Shown one piece after another: positions 25,940 through 35,435 of a DNA stretch of 64,000 bases. The DNA is taken from NCBI RefSeq assembly GCF_018860365.1, contig NZ_JAHKPO010000013.1, positions 496,001 to 560,000 of the forward strand, in the 5' to 3' direction. The notes under the pieces are model-generated. The model made no database searches and was not told the DNA's origin. It saw nothing but the letters and a program-made list of their open reading frames with translations. The position numbers and the translations under genes were made by a program. The stretch's first letter is position 1. The number at the start of each line of letters is the position of its first letter. This stretch comes from Arenibacter algicola. Lineage in GTDB: Bacteria; Bacteroidota; Bacteroidia; Flavobacteriales; Flavobacteriaceae.

Positions 25940-27211
25940 ATGTTGCAGTTACAGGCTATCCGTGAGGATAAGGAACAAATTGTCGAAGCTTTAAAAAAGC
26001 GTAATATTGATGCCCTTCCACTTATTGAAAGCGTACTTCAATTGGATGAAAAACGACGGTCCCTGCAGACACGCCTGGATAATACACTTGCGGAATCCAA
26101 TAGTATTTCAAAGGAAATAGGCCAACTTTATAAAAGCGGTAAGGCCGCGGAAGCCAACGTTTTAAAGGAAAGAACCGGTAGTTTGAAGGAGGAGTCCAAG
26201 GAATTGAACGAGGCCTTGACCGAAACTGCAACCGAACTACAAAATTTACTGTACCAAATTCCAAATGTTCCACATACATCAGTACCTGCCGGTAGCACTG
26301 AGGAGGATAATGAAGAGGTGTTCAGGGAAGGGGATATCCCAACTCTAAAAGAGGGTGCGCTGCCACATTGGGAATTGGCAAAGAAATATGATATTATTGA
26401 TTTTGAACTGGGAGTAAAGATAGCTGGCGCCGGATTTCCGGTGTACAAGGGAAAAGGTGCCCGATTGCAAAGAGCCCTTATTTCTTACTTTTTGGATAGG
26501 AATGCAGCTGCTGGATATAATGAAATTCAAGTGCCCCATTTGGTAAATGAGGCATCAGGTTATGGTACGGGCCAGTTGCCCGATAAAGAAGGACAAATGT
26601 ATCACGTAGGTGAGGACGATCTTTATCTGATTCCAACGGCCGAGGTGCCGGTAACCAATATTTTTAGGGATGTTATTCTAAACGAGGCCGATTTTCCCAT
26701 TACCCACACGGCATATACTCCTTGTTTTAGGAGGGAGGCCGGGAGTTACGGTGCCCATGTGCGCGGACTGAACCGCTTGCATCAATTTGACAAGGTAGAA
26801 ATTGTACGTGTGGAGCATCCCGCTAAATCATACGAAGCCTTGGATGGTATGGTAGAGCATGTGAAAAATATACTTAGGGAACTAAAATTGCCCTACAGGA
26901 TCTTGCGTCTTTGTGGAGGGGATTTGGGCTTTACTTCTGCCCTTACCTATGATTTTGAGGTCTTTTCAACCGCCCAAGATCGCTGGTTGGAAATTAGTTC
27001 GGTCTCCAATTTTGAAACCTTCCAGGCCAATAGATTAAAATTGCGCTATAAGGACGAAAATGGAAAAAGTCAATTGGCACATACCTTAAATGGTAGCTCA
27101 TTGGCCTTGCCCAGGGTATTGGCCGGAATATTGGAAAATTATCAGACAGAGGATGGAATCCAAATTCCTGAAGTCCTTATACCTTATACCGGTTTTGATA
27201 AAATCGGCTGA
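25940..27211 (+). CDS. serS: Seryl-tRNA synthetase
   Basis: Class II synthetase that charges tRNA-Ser (and tRNA-Sec where present). The 423-residue protein has the N-terminal coiled-coil arm (residues about 30-105), the class II motif 2 (CFRREAGSYGAHVRGLNRLH) and motif 3 (LNGSSLALPRVLAGILENYQ). TAEVPVTN gives the serine pocket. Length is normal. Its promoter lies in the 88-bp gap to the divergent VOC gene. Confidence 0.97.
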   Translation: MLQLQAIREDKEQIVEALKKRNIDALPLIESVLQLDEKRRSLQTRLDNTLAESNSISKEIGQLYKSGKAAEANVLKERTGSLKEESKELNEALTETATELQNLLYQIPNVPHTSVPAGSTEEDNEEVFREGDIPTLKEGALPHWELAKKYDIIDFELGVKIAGAGFPVYKGKGARLQRALISYFLDRNAAAGYNEIQVPHLVNEASGYGTGQLPDKEGQMYHVGEDDLYLIPTAEVPVTNIFRDVILNEADFPITHTAYTPCFRREAGSYGAHVRGLNRLHQFDKVEIVRVEHPAKSYEALDGMVEHVKNILRELKLPYRILRLCGGDLGFTSALTYDFEVFSTAQDRWLEISSVSNFETFQANRLKLRYKDENGKSQLAHTLNGSSLALPRVLAGILENYQTEDGIQIPEVLIPYTGFDKIG

Positions 27212-27222
27212 TATTAACGGGA

Positions 27223-27798
27223 CTAAAATTTGTATTTAAAGCCTAGGAGATAGTTCTCATCACTGCTGTTAAAGGTGATCTCCATATGTTCCTTTTGATA
27301 TGGGGTAGTGAAAATATAGGAGCTACCAACCCCTATTATGGCTCCTGCCAAAACATCCCAACCATCGTGTTTATCGGCCTGTATCCTGGAATAACCGGTA
27401 AAACCGGCCAGCGCATAGGCTGCAGCACCATATTTCCAACCATAGCGTTTTTGGATGAAAGCTGCACTTTGAAAAGTGATGGAGGTATGGCCTGAGGGAA
27501 AGGAGGAATTATTGCTTAAATCAGGTCTGGGCTTATCTATGGCTGTTTTTAGACCAATGGTCAGTGCCTGGTTCAGGAGGAAGCCCTTGGTAAATTGCCA
27601 TGCTCCCTTTTGATCTCCGATGATTATAGAAGAGCCCAAGGCCGTGGCGGGCATGGTAAATATTAAAACATCCCCCAATGTAGTAATTGTTTTGTCCTGG
27701 GCCTTCAGCAAAGTGCTGAATAGTATTGCCAGCAAAAATAACAGGGTTTTGAAATGGTGATGGAGTTTTAATATTCCCCGACTTAAGTTGGAAGCCAT
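27223..27798 (-). CDS. PAP2-family membrane phosphatase
   Basis: A 191-residue membrane phosphatase with the three-part PAP2 signature: KTAIDKPRPDL (K-RP), SSFPSGHTSITF (SGH) and GYSRIQADKHDGWDVLAG (SR-H-D). The active site faces the periplasm. Substrates of the family are undecaprenyl diphosphate, phosphatidic acid, phosphatidylglycerophosphate or lipid A 1-phosphate. It lies 78 bp beyond the diacylglycerol kinase gene in the same direction, so phosphatidate or another lipid phosphate is a natural guess. Converges with serS, 11 bp between stop codons. Confidence 0.88.
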   Translation of the reverse strand: MASNLSRGILKLHHHFKTLLFLLAILFSTLLKAQDKTITTLGDVLIFTMPATALGSSIIIGDQKGAWQFTKGFLLNQALTIGLKTAIDKPRPDLSNNSSFPSGHTSITFQSAAFIQKRYGWKYGAAAYALAGFTGYSRIQADKHDGWDVLAGAIIGVGSSYIFTTPYQKEHMEITFNSSDENYLLGFKYKF

Positions 27799-27876
27799 GT
27801 TTTATGAGCGTTAAAAAGAATGGGATTTTCTGGGCATACCAAATAACCAAATTAAATGAATGAATCTAAGGATAAA

Positions 27877-28782
27877 CTAAAGCCGGAGTTCAATGTTCTT
27901 AGGGGCAAGAATGTCCAAGGATTTTTCCAATATGGAAATATTAATATGTTTGTCTTCCATTTTGTGGAATTCCCCATCTATTTGCGAATCCAAAAATAAC
28001 CCGTCATTCCTGTAAATTTGTAATGTTTTGGTTTGATAGGTTTTGATCTCCTTTAGCCAATGGTACTTACGGACCAACATTAATGCGCCGAACAACAACA
28101 TTTTTAATTTACTTAGTTCAGGAACTATTAGTACGTCCAACTGGCCATCCATTAAAGAGGCTTTAGGGGTTAAACTAATGTTGAATCCCAGTTCATTGGA
28201 GTTGGAAACGAATACTAAAAATGGGTTATATATGGTATGGTCCTCATCTATGGATATTCTTACTTCCCGTCCTTTTTTAAACTCGTTAAAGGATCTAAGC
28301 GAGGCCTTTAGGTACCCAATAAGGGTTCTCTTTTTTAAAGCTTCATAGTTTTTTATGACATTGGCATCGAAACCCATTCCCGTATTACTGAAAAAATAGG
28401 ATTCATTTACTTTTCCAACATCTATAGTTACTATATCGTTCTTTTTAATTATTTCAATAGCTTTTTCAATTATTGAGGGAATCATAAGATTGGAAGCCAA
28501 TCCGTTTCCCGATCCTATAGGAATAATTCCCAGCATTATATTTGTGCCAACCAGACAAGAGGCAACCTCATTGATGGTACCGTCCCCTCCACAAGCTACA
28601 ATGGTTTGGGCACCTTCTTTGATGGAATCTTTGGTAAGTGAAATAGCCTGTTTTTTATATTTGGAGTATTTAACGGAAAGGAGATATTCAGTTTCCTTAA
28701 AGTAAGATCTAAGGAATTCCTTTTCCAAAAAATTGTTACCGGAACCGGCTTTTGGATTGATTATAAAATGAATATTTCTCAA
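27877..28782 (-). CDS. Diacylglycerol/lipid kinase (YegS/DgkB family)
   Basis: A 301-residue soluble lipid kinase: starts IHFIINPKAGSGNN, nucleotide-binding VACGGDGTINEVAS, and GIIPIGSGNGLASN; the C-terminal domain keeps SNSNELGFNISLTPKASLMDGQLDV. The family phosphorylates diacylglycerol (DgkB), phosphatidylglycerol or sphingoid bases; Bacteroidota also make sphingolipids, so a sphingosine-like substrate cannot be excluded. It starts 5 bp after the stop of the LTA-synthase-like gene and is thus co-transcribed with it. Confidence 0.92.
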   Translation of the reverse strand: MRNIHFIINPKAGSGNNFLEKEFLRSYFKETEYLLSVKYSKYKKQAISLTKDSIKEGAQTIVACGGDGTINEVASCLVGTNIMLGIIPIGSGNGLASNLMIPSIIEKAIEIIKKNDIVTIDVGKVNESYFFSNTGMGFDANVIKNYEALKKRTLIGYLKASLRSFNEFKKGREVRISIDEDHTIYNPFLVFVSNSNELGFNISLTPKASLMDGQLDVLIVPELSKLKMLLFGALMLVRKYHWLKEIKTYQTKTLQIYRNDGLFLDSQIDGEFHKMEDKHINISILEKSLDILAPKNIELRL

Positions 28783-28787
28783 AATAT

Positions 28788-30788
28788 TTATTGCTGTGTC
28801 TTTAGCCCGTTGTGGGCGTACAAATAATTGGCTGCCTGGTAAAATGCTATGGTGGTGTCCAAATAATTTTTGTCTGTAGGAATTAGGGTTAGGTTATTAT
28901 TGGTGGAATTCCATTCGTAAAAGTTAAACTTCTTTTGATCTCCCAAAACCATTACTTTATTTCCTTTTAAAAGGCCCAATTTCCTGTAATTGCCAATAAA
29001 CGCCCTTTCGTCCTCCTGTTTCATGGTAAAGATATTTTTTCCGAACAAATTACTGGTGTAATCCCAGTTTAATAACGAAAATACCGTGGGAAACATATCT
29101 ATTTGGGAACAAAGCTTATTTATTTTTTGCGGTGCAGTATCCTGAAGATTGCAAATCATGGCCGGGATGTGGTAATTGTTGATATCCAGTTCCCCTCTTC
29201 CGGCACTGCTGGCACAATGATCGCTCATAATAACCAGAACAGTGTTCTTAAACCATGGCCTTGTCTTGGCAATTTTCAAGAATTGGGCTATAGCGTAATC
29301 GGTATACTTTACTGCCCCTTGTCTGCTGGTCCCAGATGGGATATCTATTGAACCTTCAGGATAAGTGTAGGGTTTGTGATTGGAGGTGGTCATCACAAAA
29401 TCGAAAAAGGGTTTGTTGTTTTCGTGGGCCATGTCGGCTTCCTTTATCACCTTTCTATAAATGTCCTCATCACATACGCCCCAAGCATTTTCAAATGTTA
29501 CTTCGTCATCCTCAATGTTGGTTCTTGTGGTTTTTATTTCCTTGTCCAGTAGAAAACCTCTGCCACGGTCTACGATATTAAATCCGTTGCCACCAAAGTA
29601 GGTGTTCATATTATCGAAATAACCATCCCCCCCGTAAAAGAAATTACGGCTATACCCCATGTTTTTAAATACTTCCCCAATAGTAAATAGTCCTATATTG
29701 TCTGTTCTTTTCACAATACTTCTTCCCTGTGTAGGAGGAATGGATAGGGTTATGGCTTCCATACCACGGACTGTTCTTGTTCCAGTGGCATACAGATTGG
29801 TGAAAAATATGCCGTTAGATGCCAAACTGTCCAGGGTTGGGGTAATGTTGTAATCGCCACCAAGGGTGTTCAAATATTTGCCGCTCAAACTTTCTATACA
29901 AATGAAAATAATGTTCGGCTTAATGGACTTGGCTAATGAATCTGTATTTTGAATTGTTCTAAGTATGGAATGGTCTTTTGGTTTTAGGAAAGTTGCCTTT
30001 TCATTTTTGTAGGATGCTTTCACCAGATCAAAAGCCTTATCGGTATTTATAGTCTTATAAAAATCGTCGAAAGAAAGTTCGTTGTTCCTGAATGCGGCAA
30101 AAAAGGAATAGATTCCGGCCTTGGACAATTCGTTGTTGTACCTGTTGGCAAACTGTTCTGCCTGTTTATTCTTAATAAATAATCCAGAAATAATAGCAAT
30201 AAATAGAACGGCAAGGAAGGGTGATAACTTGGCTTTAAAGGGGGTGGTGCTTTTAAATGTTTTGTTGAATGCCGCTTTTTTGTAGGTAATAAATATCAAT
30301 ACCCCAACTGCGATTAAAATCAGGCCGACCAAATAGGGGATGGGGTAGGATTCGTTTATGTTTTTGACCACCTCGTAGGAATAGACCAAATAATCTACCG
30401 CAATAAAATTGAACCTATTTTTAAATTCGTCCCAAAAAGTGATTTCTGCAAAGAACGAAAACAGGAATATTATTAGGCCTATGGTATAAGCAAAATAGGT
30501 GATTGATTTGTCTACGATACTTCCGTAAAATTTTTGGGGCATCAGCAGTAAATATAAAGAGTAGGGCAGAGCAAAGAAGGAAACAGTGCCTACATCGAAT
30601 AAAAACCCGATAGCAAAGGTGGAGAGTAGTGTTGTGATCGAGGTGTCAATTTCCCCAAAGCTCCAAAATAAAAATACGGTCCTAACTAAGAAGGACAGTA
30701 TTAGGAAAATGCAGATAAAGGTTTTTAGTAGTGCAAATCGGTCGGGGAAAAGTTTTTGCCACATTTTAAATGTATAATTATAAATCAA
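28788..30788 (-). CDS. LTA-synthase-family phosphoglycerol transferase
   Basis: A 666-residue membrane enzyme of the alkaline-phosphatase superfamily. Five N-terminal membrane segments (residues about 12-210) precede a periplasmic sulfatase-like domain: IIFICIESLSGKYLNTLGG (first metal site), nucleophile region TGTRTVRGMEAITLSIPP, then FFDFVMTTSNHKPYT and VLVIMSDHCASSAGRG. In LtaS such enzymes move glycerol phosphate from phosphatidylglycerol and release diacylglycerol; gram-negative relatives add phosphoglycerol to glycans (OpgB) or phosphoethanolamine to lipid A. Gram-negative Bacteroidota have no lipoteichoic acid, so the acceptor here is open. The diacylglycerol kinase next door fits removal of the by-product. 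Confidence 0.9.
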   Translation of the reverse strand: MIYNYTFKMWQKLFPDRFALLKTFICIFLILSFLVRTVFLFWSFGEIDTSITTLLSTFAIGFLFDVGTVSFFALPYSLYLLLMPQKFYGSIVDKSITYFAYTIGLIIFLFSFFAEITFWDEFKNRFNFIAVDYLVYSYEVVKNINESYPIPYLVGLILIAVGVLIFITYKKAAFNKTFKSTTPFKAKLSPFLAVLFIAIISGLFIKNKQAEQFANRYNNELSKAGIYSFFAAFRNNELSFDDFYKTINTDKAFDLVKASYKNEKATFLKPKDHSILRTIQNTDSLAKSIKPNIIFICIESLSGKYLNTLGGDYNITPTLDSLASNGIFFTNLYATGTRTVRGMEAITLSIPPTQGRSIVKRTDNIGLFTIGEVFKNMGYSRNFFYGGDGYFDNMNTYFGGNGFNIVDRGRGFLLDKEIKTTRTNIEDDEVTFENAWGVCDEDIYRKVIKEADMAHENNKPFFDFVMTTSNHKPYTYPEGSIDIPSGTSRQGAVKYTDYAIAQFLKIAKTRPWFKNTVLVIMSDHCASSAGRGELDINNYHIPAMICNLQDTAPQKINKLCSQIDMFPTVFSLLNWDYTSNLFGKNIFTMKQEDERAFIGNYRKLGLLKGNKVMVLGDQKKFNFYEWNSTNNNLTLIPTDKNYLDTTIAFYQAANYLYAHNGLKTQQ

Positions 30789-30847
30789 TATTAGGATAAC
30801 ATTCTAAAGAAATTTTAAAGTATCAAGGTCTTGGGTCTTTGTACTAA

Positions 30848-33271
30848 TTAAAACTTATACTTCAATCCGGCCCTTATTATCTGCGTTTCAAAATAGTTTT
30901 CATACATAGCGGTAAAGCCGTCACTTACAACTTCTTGCCGCAGGCCAAAGGTGTTAAAAATGTCCGAGGCGGAGAGGGTAAACTCTCCATGGCCATCCCA
31001 AACTATTTTCTTTATACCGGCATCAATCGAGGATCGAGATAGTTGTTTGCCTTGTGGAATATTCTTGTCGGAGTAATATAGTCCCGTAAGCTGCAGTGCC
31101 CAATTGGCGGGCAAGGTAATTTCATTGTTAATTTTAAAATCGCCTGCATTATCCGATGATTTTTCAATATAAAATGGCCGTACATAAGGGAATAACAAAG
31201 TGCCGGTATAATTGTCTATGCTGTTTACATACCAATTTATACTTGCGGACAGTTTCCAATTTCTGGTAATATTCTGACTCATCAGTAATTCAATACCGGT
31301 ATTGGTAGCATTACCTGTATTCTGATATATTTTGTTTACAATATCATAGTCAGGATTGGAATCGTCTATGCTAAAAATACGCATATATTGATCTTTTATC
31401 ATTCTGTGATAAAGGGCAGAAAAAAGGGAACCGGTCCCCCAGCTGTATTTATGGGCCAGTTCAACGGCGTCCGTAAATTGTGGACGTAAATACGGATTGC
31501 CCACTTTTAAGAGTTCTGGATCATCGTATTTGGGGAAAATACGCAGTTCGGGTTCGCCTGGTCTGTCTACCCGTCTATTGTAAAACATGGATAGCCTATT
31601 GTAATCATTTAATTTATAGGTAAAACGCAAGCTGGGGAAAAGTTCAAAATAATTATAGGCATCATTGTTCTGGTAATAGCTGTTTGCCGGGTCTATGTCA
31701 TAAAATACATCGGTATGTTCTGCTCGCAGGCCTGCTTCTATGTCAAATTTTTCTTTCTCAAGCAAATAGTTGGTATAAAGGGCGTAGAGGTTTTCGCCCC
31801 AGTCGGAATAGGTACCCATATCGGGATATATAATACTATTGTTTCCTGGAGTTATAGTGTACTCCACCGGCAACCTTCTAATTCTTACTTTGGATCCCAA
31901 TTCTATTTTCCCATGCTTTAGGGCTCTGGAGTAATCTGCCGATAGGCTTGTTGTGTGCTCAATGGCCAAAATATTGGTGGCATCCCGCCCGACCCTTATG
32001 GCGGAACTATCGTTCAGGAAATAGCTTTCATCCTCCAGCCCTCTTGTGTATTGGGCATTTGCGCTAAGGGTGTGGCCTATCTTCGAAAATTTGTGCTTGT
32101 AATTTACAGCCACATTTATATAACTTGTAACTTCTTCCTCCTGCCAATTGTAATACCTTTCCCGGCTATTGGTGTTCAAATTTATAAAGGCAACTTGTGA
32201 GGTGTCTATGTGCTTTTCACGGTCGTACATGCCCGAAACCGTAATGGCATCATTGTTATTTAATTCCCAGTCTATGCCCCCATTTATAATGGCGCGGAAC
32301 TGCCTGCGGTTTTCCGGTACCTGCGAGATGGTATTTCTGCCGTCGTCATAGTGTCTCGTAGTAAATTCGTTATTTGGTAGGGCCTCTTGTAAAATAAATT
32401 CCGACAGTAAAAAATAGTTCAATTTATTACTCTTGTAATTGAAATTTAAGCTGGGAATAAGTTTGGGGTTAAAGGTGTAGGATCCAAGATCGGTTCTGGT
32501 ATCTTCCTTCTTTTTGCCCAAAGCCCCTATGCCAAAGGAAAGTCCGGCATCGCCATTAAATCCGGTCTTTTTTTCCTTTTTATATATGATATTGACGATT
32601 CCTGCGAAACCGTTGGCATCGTATTTGGCCGATGGATTATTGATTATTTCTATTTTTTCAATATTGGCCGCGGGGATATTGCCCAATCCCTTCTGATTGC
32701 CAAATCCTGTGAGACTGGATTGTTTTCCGTCTATTAAAATAACGACCTTGTCACTTCCCCGAAGTATTACCTTTCCGTCCTGGTCAAAGGTTACCCCGGG
32801 CATAGTTTTCATGGCATCCAGTACAGAACCCCCGGATTGGGCAATATTGTCGCTTAGATTAAAGGATTTTTTATTCAGTTCAGAATTGGTGGTGGCCTGT
32901 TTTCCCGTAACTTCTATTTCCTTCAACATTTCGGCGTCCGGGGATAATTCTATCCGTCCCAGATCGAAAACGGTGTTAAGGCCACTAGTCGTAATTTTTT
33001 GTGAGGTTGAGGCATATCCTATATAGGTAAAATAAATGGTGTAGGTTCCCACGGGGATATTTTCAATAAAAAATTTCCCATCATCTTCCGTTATACCTCC
33101 CGTTACCAAAGAATTGTCCGGAAATTGGGTAACAGCCACATTTGCAAATGGCATTGGTTCGTTGGTGGAGGCGTCTACCAATAGTCCGGTGATACTTATG
33201 GATTTTTGGGCAGAAACAATTGAAAGGCTAAAGAGTATAAATACTAGTAAGAGGGTGGTATTCTTGTTCAT
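30848..33271 (-). CDS. Outer-membrane beta-barrel protein, TonB-dependent-receptor-like
   Basis: An 807-residue outer-membrane protein: signal peptide (residues 1-21, SIVSAQ), a carboxypeptidase-regulatory-like domain (GLLVDASTNEPMPFANVAVT) at about 25-110, a plug (SVLDAMKTMPGVTFDQDGKV, VVILIDGKQSSLTGFGN, IEKIEIINNPSAKYDANGFA) at about 130-235, then a barrel of about 570 residues ending in ...IIRAGLKYKF with the terminal Phe. The class is the outer membrane beta-barrel family related to TonB-dependent receptors. It is 80 bp downstream of the histidine kinase gene and 59 bp upstream of the LTA-synthase-like gene, suggesting a common operon. Confidence 0.92.
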   Translation of the reverse strand: MNKNTTLLLVFILFSLSIVSAQKSISITGLLVDASTNEPMPFANVAVTQFPDNSLVTGGITEDDGKFFIENIPVGTYTIYFTYIGYASTSQKITTSGLNTVFDLGRIELSPDAEMLKEIEVTGKQATTNSELNKKSFNLSDNIAQSGGSVLDAMKTMPGVTFDQDGKVILRGSDKVVILIDGKQSSLTGFGNQKGLGNIPAANIEKIEIINNPSAKYDANGFAGIVNIIYKKEKKTGFNGDAGLSFGIGALGKKKEDTRTDLGSYTFNPKLIPSLNFNYKSNKLNYFLLSEFILQEALPNNEFTTRHYDDGRNTISQVPENRRQFRAIINGGIDWELNNNDAITVSGMYDREKHIDTSQVAFINLNTNSRERYYNWQEEEVTSYINVAVNYKHKFSKIGHTLSANAQYTRGLEDESYFLNDSSAIRVGRDATNILAIEHTTSLSADYSRALKHGKIELGSKVRIRRLPVEYTITPGNNSIIYPDMGTYSDWGENLYALYTNYLLEKEKFDIEAGLRAEHTDVFYDIDPANSYYQNNDAYNYFELFPSLRFTYKLNDYNRLSMFYNRRVDRPGEPELRIFPKYDDPELLKVGNPYLRPQFTDAVELAHKYSWGTGSLFSALYHRMIKDQYMRIFSIDDSNPDYDIVNKIYQNTGNATNTGIELLMSQNITRNWKLSASINWYVNSIDNYTGTLLFPYVRPFYIEKSSDNAGDFKINNEITLPANWALQLTGLYYSDKNIPQGKQLSRSSIDAGIKKIVWDGHGEFTLSASDIFNTFGLRQEVVSDGFTAMYENYFETQIIRAGLKYKF

Positions 33272-33351
33272 TTTGGCAGTAAGAATTCAATTTTGAACGA
33301 AAAGTAGGGGAATAATCTAAAGAGAATTTAAAGCCAACCATTAAGTGCGGT

Positions 33352-34629
33352 TTATTCCCTAGCAGGCTTGGTGGTGCCAAAGTCTATTGAAAAACAGTGA
33401 TGTTCGTTTATGTAGGTATAGGAAATGTTGTATCCGTAAAGGTCACATATCTTTTTTACAATGGCGAGACCCAGTCCGGTCGATTTTATTTCCTTGGTTT
33501 CCCTATAAAATCGTGTAAAAAGATGTTGTGGATTGGTAATGGGCTTAAGGCCAAAATTGGACACGGAAAGAACCATGTCTTTCGCTTCTATGTTTATAGG
33601 TTTTTTATGGGCACTGTGTTTTATAGCATTGGAAATGATGTTGTTGCACAATATTTCCGCCAAATAAGGATCCATAGTGGCTATGATGTCGTTGGTTTTC
33701 CCGAAGGTTAAGCTAATGGTAGATATTTCATTAAAATTGGCAATGATCTGGGCTACTAAGTCCGTAATGTCAATATTCTCCCTGTGTGTAAATTGGAGGT
33801 TCTCCAACTTGGTCAACAATGCCAAGCGTTTATTTAATTGTGTTAAGCGCTGTATGTCTTTTTGTATAGACGCCAACTGGTTAAATTGTACCTCCGTTAC
33901 CGTTTGGTCGTTAATTATATTTTCAATTTTGGCCTGTATAATGGCCAGAGGGGTCTGTAGTTCATGGGAAACATCCTCTGTATATTGCTTTAAGTTTTCA
34001 TAATCGTCACGGACTTTGCCCGTTAATAAGGCAATCTCTTTGTTTAGTTCGGAAAACTCCAGGATTTCACTGTCCAATAGCTGAATCGGTTCCTTGGACA
34101 ACAATGAAAACTTTTTCATTTGTTCCAAATTATGAAAGAACGGATTCCATATTTTCTTGTTACTGGATTTGTTAAGGTAGAATTGGAAAACAAAGACCAG
34201 GAATATTATGACTATATAGGAAAGAATTATGGCCCATAAAATTTGGTTGGTTTCCACAACAAGAACGCGTACAGATATCTTATACGATTTATTGTTGATT
34301 CTTTTATAGGTAGAGAGTTCCCGGAACAATTCCATTTCATCCTGGGAAGGATCGTAGATAACCGTATCCTTGGTAAAAGGTGTTTTTAATTCGTTTACCT
34401 CCTTAATCTCTATTATGGGGGCCAAGGAGCTGGGATGTTGCCCTGCCATTAGCGCACTTTCTATTCTTGCCTCTGCGGAAAATAATTCCTCTTCTACTTC
34501 CTGTTCAAGCAACCATCGTACATAAAAGAATAGTGCAATGGTACTAAGGACCATCAATAGCATGCTTGCCCAAAGAAATGATTTGGATGCTTTTCGCAAT
34601 AGAGGTATTTTAATGTTCTTTTTGGCCAA
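33352..34629 (-). CDS. Sensor histidine kinase
   Basis: A 425-residue membrane kinase: two transmembrane segments (about 15-35 and 135-155) enclose a periplasmic sensor of about 100 residues. The kinase core has the H-box TEDVSHELQTPLAII, N-box NNIISNAIKHSA and G-box TGLGLAIVKKICDLYG. It autophosphorylates the H-box His and passes the phosphate to the response regulator encoded upstream. The ATG lies 3 bp after the stop of that regulator gene. No recognisable sensor domain indicates the stimulus; the operon suggests an envelope signal. Confidence 0.95.
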   Translation of the reverse strand: MAKKNIKIPLLRKASKSFLWASMLLMVLSTIALFFYVRWLLEQEVEEELFSAEARIESALMAGQHPSSLAPIIEIKEVNELKTPFTKDTVIYDPSQDEMELFRELSTYKRINNKSYKISVRVLVVETNQILWAIILSYIVIIFLVFVFQFYLNKSSNKKIWNPFFHNLEQMKKFSLLSKEPIQLLDSEILEFSELNKEIALLTGKVRDDYENLKQYTEDVSHELQTPLAIIQAKIENIINDQTVTEVQFNQLASIQKDIQRLTQLNKRLALLTKLENLQFTHRENIDITDLVAQIIANFNEISTISLTFGKTNDIIATMDPYLAEILCNNIISNAIKHSAHKKPINIEAKDMVLSVSNFGLKPITNPQHLFTRFYRETKEIKSTGLGLAIVKKICDLYGYNISYTYINEHHCFSIDFGTTKPARE

Positions 34630-34632
34630 GTC

Positions 34633-35307
34633 TTACTCTTCTGTAAATTTATAACCACTTCCGTAGGCGGTCTTTATGTATTTTGCTCCTTCAGACGTTA
34701 ATTTTTTCCGTAGGTTGTTGATATGGACATATATAAAATCGAAATTATCGGCCAGATCACTATTGTCGCCCCAAAGATGTTCCGCAATAATTTCTTTGGA
34801 TAGGACCCTATTCTTATTGGTAATAAAGAATAGCAATAAATCGTATTCCTTTCTGGTCAAGGTCATGGGTTTGTCTTGGATATAGGCCGATTTTGCTCCG
34901 GTATCTACACGTATTTCATTAAATACGATGTTTTCGTCACCGCCAAATTTGCCCCTTCTCAAAACGGCTTTTATACGCGAATTAAGCTCTGCCAAATGAA
35001 AGGGCTTGGTTATATAATCATCTGCTCCCAAATCCAGTCCTTCAAGTTTGTCGCTCAAGGAATTATTGGCCGAAATAATGATTACACCCGCTTTTTTCTT
35101 TTCCTTTTTTAATTGCTTTAGGACTTCCAGACCGCTTCCGGTGACTAAATTAACATCCAGGATAATTACGTCATAATCGTATAGGGATACTTTGTAAATG
35201 GCCTCTTCATAGTTGGAAGCCCATTCGCAAACATTCCCATCCTTCTCCAAATAGGTGACAATGGATTGTTGTAGGGAAATTTCGTCCTCTGCAATTAATA
35301 GTTTCAT
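34633..35307 (-). CDS. OmpR-family response regulator
   Basis: 224 residues from the ATG at 35307 (MKLLIAEDEISL); an earlier in-frame ATG at 35325 is less likely because the usual regulator start is MKLLIAEDE and a -7 promoter element overlaps 35323-35330. Receiver domain with acidic pocket E7-D8-E9, phosphoacceptor D51 (VIILDVNL) and a Lys in ITKPFHLAEL; C-terminal winged helix (LTRKEYDLLLFFITNKNRVL, YVHINNLRKKLTSEGAKYIK, GSGYKF). It should control this operon and perhaps envelope genes elsewhere. Confidence 0.95.
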   Translation of the reverse strand: MKLLIAEDEISLQQSIVTYLEKDGNVCEWASNYEEAIYKVSLYDYDVIILDVNLVTGSGLEVLKQLKKEKKKAGVIIISANNSLSDKLEGLDLGADDYITKPFHLAELNSRIKAVLRRGKFGGDENIVFNEIRVDTGAKSAYIQDKPMTLTRKEYDLLLFFITNKNRVLSKEIIAEHLWGDNSDLADNFDFIYVHINNLRKKLTSEGAKYIKTAYGSGYKFTEE

Positions 35308-35322
35308 CAAAAAAAATATATA

Positions 35323-35330
35323 CAAAGTTA
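35323..35330 (-). promoter_or_regulatory. -7 promoter element (TAACTTTG) for the two-component operon
   Basis: The minus strand reads TAACTTTG, matching TAnnTTTG, 16 bp upstream of the regulator ATG at 35307. This puts the transcription start a few bases before the start codon, so the leader would be very short. Confidence 0.45.
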
Positions 35331-35414
35331 CATCTTAAATCTAAGCTGAATTTAAAGTTGGGCCTACTTATAATTCTTTATATTGGACTTAACACGCACT
35401 TTGTACATTCTACG

Positions 35415-35422
35415 TATCTTTG
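35415..35422 (+). promoter_or_regulatory. -7 promoter element (TATCTTTG) for the TPR-gene operon
   Basis: TATCTTTG fits the TAnnTTTG consensus 13 bp upstream of the TTG start at 35436. No good TTTG lies at the right distance upstream. The predicted leader is about 7 nt. Confidence 0.45.
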
Positions 35423-35435
35423 AAAAAAAGAATCT

